9,236 bases of DNA. Source: Acidobacteriota bacterium. Lineage in GTDB: Bacteria > Actinomycetota > Acidimicrobiia > Acidimicrobiales > UBA8190. The stretch is from positions 1 through 9,236 of the forward strand of contig JAGWNV010000081.1 in the NCBI GenBank assembly GCA_028872975.1, written 5' to 3'. The notes under the pieces are model-generated. The model was not told where the DNA came from, searched no databases, and was given only the letters and a program-made list of their open reading frames with translations. Shown here one piece after another: positions 6,709 through 9,236 of this stretch (its first letter is position 1; each line of letters opens with the position of its first letter). A program made the position numbers and the translations under genes.

Positions 6709-7347
6709 ATGGCGGGCCGGGCCGACGAGCTCGCCCGCATCGGGGAATCGGCCCGGGCCCAGCTCCACGCCGTCCACCAGGCGCGCGAGGAGGCCCTGGC
6801 CCGGTGCCGGGACACCATCCGGGCCTGCGGGCTCGCCATCCGGGCCGTCCACCGGCTCGAGCCGGCACTGTCCGAGGAGCGCCGCGGCGAGGCCGGGACG
6901 GCCCTGCGGCGGGCCCAGGAGGTGCTGTCGCCGTTCCCGGTGCTGGCCGCCGCCGGCTTCCTGCACGACGCCGAGAAGGAGTACGCCGAGGCCTGCCTCA
7001 CCGACGCCCTCGTGTCCGGCACCCCGCTGCCCGGCGCCGGCCAGCTCGAGGTCGGGCTGGCGGCGTGGCTCAACGGCCTGGCCGAGGCGGGTTCGGAGCT
7101 GCGGCGGCACCTGCTCGACCGGCTCCGGGCCGGGGAGACCTCGAGGGCTGAGACGCTGCTCGAGGCCATGGAGGACGTCTACGACGTCCTGGTGACGGTC
7201 GAATACCCCGACGCCATCACCGGGGGCCTGCGCCGGACGACCGACGCCCTGCGCGCCGTCGTCGAGCGCAGCCGCGCCGACGTCACGACGACGGTGCTCC
7301 AGACGAAGCTGCAACGGGCGATCGAGGCGGCCGGACCGCTCGGCTGA
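6709..7347 (+). CDS. Translin/TRAX-superfamily protein, putative ribonuclease
   Basis: A 212-residue, almost entirely helical protein. The central and C-terminal parts match the translin family (PF01997): HDAEKEYAEA (86-95), LEVGLAAWLNGLAEAGSELRR (113-133), AETLLEAMEDVYDVL (147-161), then YPDAI and a final long helix. Eukaryotic translin-TRAX (C3PO) is a single-strand-specific RNase whose TRAX site uses two Glu in an E-Y-x-E motif and a downstream Asp. Here E91, E94 and D159 occupy the same pattern, with E94 to D159 65 residues apart, close to the human TRAX spacing. Archaea carry one-gene versions that form homo-oligomers. The length (212) fits these. RNA cleavage is inference, and a non-catalytic nucleic-acid-binding role is the alternative. 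It starts 17 nt after the membrane protein gene. Confidence 0.75.
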   Translation: MAGRADELARIGESARAQLHAVHQAREEALARCRDTIRACGLAIRAVHRLEPALSEERRGEAGTALRRAQEVLSPFPVLAAAGFLHDAEKEYAEACLTDALVSGTPLPGAGQLEVGLAAWLNGLAEAGSELRRHLLDRLRAGETSRAETLLEAMEDVYDVLVTVEYPDAITGGLRRTTDALRAVVERSRADVTTTVLQTKLQRAIEAAGPLG

Positions 7348-7350
7348 TCC

Positions 7351-7376
7351 GGCGCCGCCTTCGCAGGTGCGGCGCC
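7351..7376 (+). terminator. Stem-loop after the translin-like gene
   Basis: GGCGCCG (7351-7357) pairs perfectly with CGGCGCC (7370-7376), and CCT/AGG inside can extend the stem. It begins 3 nt after the stop codon. There is no T tract, as is common in GC-rich actinobacteria. Likely transcript end or mRNA-stabilising hairpin. Confidence 0.5.
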
Positions 7377-7380
7377 GAAG

Positions 7381-7415
7381 GGCACGACACACCCGTTGCA
7401 GCGCGGCGTCGTGCC
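7381..7415 (+). terminator. Second stem-loop, 8-bp perfect stem
   Basis: GGCACGAC (7381-7388) pairs with GTCGTGCC (7408-7415) around a 19-nt loop that could add CCG/CGG. It lies in tandem with the previous hairpin, so the two may act as a double terminator. Confidence 0.4.
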
Positions 7416-7531
7416 TCGAGAGGAAACCTGAAGATCGGGTTGCGTTCGCGTGTCAACACGGCGCACAGTGCTCGTGCATCTCTCGTGGCGCGCGCGTCTC
7501 GGAGATGTCGGGTCGATGTGCCGAGGTGTCC
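7416..7531. other. Intergenic region upstream of the propeller-protein promoter
   Basis: No gene is seen. Besides the palindrome at 7449-7460, it holds an inverted repeat CATCTC (7477-7482) / GAGATG (7502-7507) and a direct repeat CTCGTG (7471-7476 and 7482-7487). These could be regulator sites. Confidence 0.4.
7449..7460. promoter_or_regulatory. Interrupted palindrome, possible operator
   Basis: CGTGT-CA-ACACG is a perfect inverted repeat about 70 bp upstream of the TTGACA box. The 2-nt spacer is too short for an RNA hairpin, which favours a protein-binding site. No regulator is identified. Confidence 0.25.
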
Positions 7532-7560
7532 TTGACATCAGGCGGACAACAGCATTGGAT
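7532..7560 (+). promoter_or_regulatory. Sigma-70-type promoter of the secreted propeller gene
   Basis: A perfect TTGACA (7532-7537) is followed, after exactly 17 bp, by TTGGAT (7555-7560), a weak -10. A start near 7567 would give a leader of about 120 nt. This is the best promoter in the window. Confidence 0.55.
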
Positions 7561-7561
7561 A

Positions 7562-7626
7562 AGGCCTCAAGTCGCCCGCTTGCGTGGCGACATTGTCATT
7601 GCAGGGCCTCGTCGGACCCCGGCGAG
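7562..7626 (+). promoter_or_regulatory. Structured 5' leader with two strong hairpins
   Basis: Hairpin 1 is GTCGCC (7571-7576) with GGCGAC (7586-7591). Hairpin 2 is an 8-bp stem with one G-T wobble, CTCGTCGG (7608-7615) with CCGGCGAG (7619-7626), closed by a 3-nt loop. AGGCC (7562-7566) can also pair with GGCCT (7605-7609), excluding part of hairpin 2, so alternative folds exist. No known riboswitch core was recognised. Confidence 0.4.
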
Positions 7627-7670
7627 TGACAGACAGAGCGCACCGCTCCCGGCGGCCCGCCCCGGAACGC

Positions 7671-7677
7671 AAGGAAG
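7671..7677 (+). promoter_or_regulatory. Ribosome binding site of the secreted propeller gene
   Basis: AAGGAAG lies 11 nt before the ATG at 7689 and supports that start, which also places a signal peptide directly at the N-terminus. Confidence 0.5.
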
Positions 7678-7688
7678 TACGCAGCACC

Positions 7689-9236
7689 ATGACGTGGACC
7701 GCCGCCCGCCCACGCCCCTCCTCCCTCCCCGCAGCGCCGCCGACCCGCCGGCAACGGACCGTCCGAGCGATCGGGGCCCTGCTGGCGCTCCCGGCGTCGC
7801 TGGCGGTGTTGTCGACCCTCGCGCCTGGCGCCGCCTCCGCCTCGCCGTCCTACGCCGGCTTCGAGACCGCCTTCCAGGGCCCGGGCGGCGGTCTCTACGA
7901 GTGGGGCGACGCAGTGCGGACGAACACCGGCCAGGGGATGTACTCGGGCACCTCGCCGTCCATGGCGACGGTGGGGAACGGCTACGAGTCTGCCTTCGAG
8001 GCCAACACGACCGTGCTCATCACCTACGGCACGATCGGTTCGAACGTCAACTGGGGCCTGCGGATGATGCCCGGGACCTCGCCCTCGATCGCCGCCCTGT
8101 CCGGGGGCGGCTACGAGGTGGCCTTCCAGGACTCGAGCGGCTCGCTCGAGTCCGTCGGGGTCGGCGCCGGCAGCCTCGACCAGAATTGGGGGCTCGGCAT
8201 GATGGCCGGCACGTCGCCGGCCGTCGCCGCCGTCGCCGGCGGGGGATTCGAGATCGCCTACCAGGCCAACGACGGATCGCTCTGGACGGCGGGATCGGGC
8301 CCGGGGTCGCTCGACAACGACTGGCGGCTCGGCATGGCGAGCCACACGTCGCCGGCCGTCACCGGCCTGGCCGCCGGTGGCTTCGAGGTCGCCTACCAGG
8401 CCAACAGCGCGACGCTGTGGACAATCGGCTACGGACCCGGCAGCCTCGACACCGACACCGGGCTCACCATGGAGAGCGGCACGTCACCGTCGGTCGCCGC
8501 CCTGCCAAACGGATTCGAGGCTGCCTTCGCGTCCACCTCGTCGGTGCTGTGGACGGCGGGAACCCCTGGCCCCGTCGACACCGGGGTGGCGATGAGACAG
8601 GGGACCTCCCCCGCCATCGCCGTCTCGGGCAGCTCCGCCGAGACCGCCTACGAGACCACCGCCGGCAACCTCGCCGTCACCGGCTCGTCGGCCAGCTTCG
8701 ACAGCGGGATGGCCATGGCGGCCCAGAGCGGCCCCGCCATCGCCCCGCCCGTCCCGGGATTCACCCAAGGGGCGGGCTCCGGCTCCGGCTCCGGGTCCGG
8801 GTCCGGGTCCGGTTCCGGTTCGGGAACGGGCCCGGCCGGCTACGGGGGATTCGAGACCGCCTTCCAGGCCAACACGACCCACCTCTTCGAATGGGGCACC
8901 GCCACCCAGACCGACACCGGCCAGGGCATGTACCACGGCGCGCCGAGCATCGCCGGGGTGGGGTCCGGCTACGAGACGGCGTTCGAGGCCAACACCACCG
9001 TGCTCATCACCTTCGGCACCATCGGGTCCGACGTCAACTGGGGCATCGCCATGGCGCCGGGCACCTCTCCCGCCATCACCGCCCTCCCCGGCGGGGGGTA
9101 CGAGGTGGCCTTCCAGGACTCGAGCGGATCGCTGGAGACGGTCGGCGTGGGGGCGGCCAGCCTCGACAACGACTGGCGGCTCGGGGTCATGGCCGGCACC
9201 TCCCCGGCCATCACGGCACTGGCCGGAGGGGGCTTC
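7689..9236 (+). CDS. Secreted tandem beta-propeller (lectin-like) repeat protein, 3' truncated
   Basis: The frame is open from ATG 7689 to the window end (516 codons seen, no stop). Residues 1-51 are a signal peptide: Arg-rich n-region, hydrophobic core about 27-45, and an ASA cleavage site after A51. Residues 55-355 contain seven repeats of about 41-45 residues of the form G-(Y/F)-E-x-A-(F/Y)-(Q/E)-A-N-x-x-x-L-x-T-x-G, then LGM-x-x-GTSP-(A/S)-(I/V)-A. Repeats start near residues 57, 98, 141, 186, 231, 275 and 316. A (Gly-Ser)8 linker (363-379) leads to a second copy whose repeats parallel the first at a 329-330 residue offset. Seven W-like blades suggest a seven-bladed PLL/tectonin-like propeller, often sugar-binding; the fold and ligand are inference. 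No catalytic domain is visible, but one could follow beyond the window. No Cys are present. Confidence 0.85.
   Translation, partial: MTWTAARPRPSSLPAAPPTRRQRTVRAIGALLALPASLAVLSTLAPGAASASPSYAGFETAFQGPGGGLYEWGDAVRTNTGQGMYSGTSPSMATVGNGYESAFEANTTVLITYGTIGSNVNWGLRMMPGTSPSIAALSGGGYEVAFQDSSGSLESVGVGAGSLDQNWGLGMMAGTSPAVAAVAGGGFEIAYQANDGSLWTAGSGPGSLDNDWRLGMASHTSPAVTGLAAGGFEVAYQANSATLWTIGYGPGSLDTDTGLTMESGTSPSVAALPNGFEAAFASTSSVLWTAGTPGPVDTGVAMRQGTSPAIAVSGSSAETAYETTAGNLAVTGSSASFDSGMAMAAQSGPAIAPPVPGFTQGAGSGSGSGSGSGSGSGSGTGPAGYGGFETAFQANTTHLFEWGTATQTDTGQGMYHGAPSIAGVGSGYETAFEANTTVLITFGTIGSDVNWGIAMAPGTSPAITALPGGGYEVAFQDSSGSLETVGVGAASLDNDWRLGVMAGTSPAITALAGGGF
7851..8753 (+). repeat. First propeller module: seven degenerate protein repeats
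   Basis: This covers residues 55-355 of the secreted protein. Repeats 1-5 are well conserved (GTSP-(S/A)-x-A at each end). Repeat 6 is shorter, and repeat 7 is the most diverged (GSSAETAYE, SGPAIA). Seven complete units equal one closed propeller. Confidence 0.7.
8775..8825 (+). repeat. Gly-Ser linker, hexanucleotide tandem repeat
   Basis: Eight GGN-TCN units encode alternating Gly and Ser (residues 363-379). Gly codons drift from GGC to GGG to GGT in blocks, which looks like stepwise unit duplication. It joins the two propeller modules. Confidence 0.85.
8841..9236 (+). repeat. Second propeller module, first three repeats and the start of a fourth
   Basis: This covers residues 385-516, a near copy of blades 1-4 of the first module. 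DNA identity is high in blades 2 and 3; for example GTGGCCTTCCAGGACTCGAG occurs in both copies. It is cut by the window end. Confidence 0.75.

Noticed and set aside
7348..7688. tRNA or CRISPR-like repeats in the intergenic gap
   Set aside because: The inverted repeats have different sequences and spacing, there is no cloverleaf arrangement, and no repeated direct unit of CRISPR length.
7596..8345. Minus-strand open frame over the propeller gene start
   Set aside because: It covers the promoter leader and signal peptide of a well-supported sense gene, with no motifs.
8775..8825. Phase-variable simple repeat
   Set aside because: The unit is 6 bp, so gain or loss keeps frame and would only change linker length. 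There is no on/off switching.

Overview
The window is very GC-rich (roughly 70% or more by eye), with compact, overlapping genes and strong third-position G/C bias. It looks like an actinobacterial chromosome. A CC-type APS reductase, an F420-type (FrhB-like) flavoprotein and a long secreted repeat protein together suggest a deep-branching actinobacterium such as Acidimicrobiia; that lineage call is inference. No rRNA, tRNA, CRISPR array, transposase or phage gene was seen.

Left part (1-5120): a sulfate-assimilation divergon. A truncated siroheme-synthase-type gene (precorrin-2 dehydrogenase domain) reads leftward from about 165. From a shared AT-rich promoter gap, five rightward genes follow with overlaps or tiny gaps: APS reductase (cysH, 309-983), siroheme/[4Fe-4S] sulfite reductase (983-2719), a ferredoxin plus FrhB/FpoF-type F420 oxidoreductase (2716-3978), a Trp-rich unknown protein (3980-4306) and an ABC ATPase without a permease in view (4317-5120). 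The logic is coherent. The leftward gene helps make siroheme, CysH makes sulfite, and Sir reduces it to sulfide. The FrhB-like protein is the obvious candidate to feed electrons to Sir, which would make this a split analogue of the fused methanogen F420-dependent sulfite reductase (Fsr).

Middle part (5136-7347): a leftward single-TM protein with a Pro/Thr/Ser-rich exterior converges on the sulfur operon. After a gap of about 300 bp come two rightward genes: a three-TM protein resembling actinobacterial division-linked membrane proteins, and a translin/TRAX-superfamily protein that keeps the Glu/Glu/Asp residues placed like the TRAX ribonuclease site.

Right part (7348-9236): an intergenic stretch of about 340 bp with several strong inverted repeats, a clear TTGACA promoter and a structured leader of about 120 nt. 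It precedes a secreted protein, cut by the window end, made of repeats of about 41-45 residues. There are exactly seven repeats, then a (Gly-Ser)8 linker, then the start of a second copy. This is best read as two tandem seven-bladed beta-propellers.
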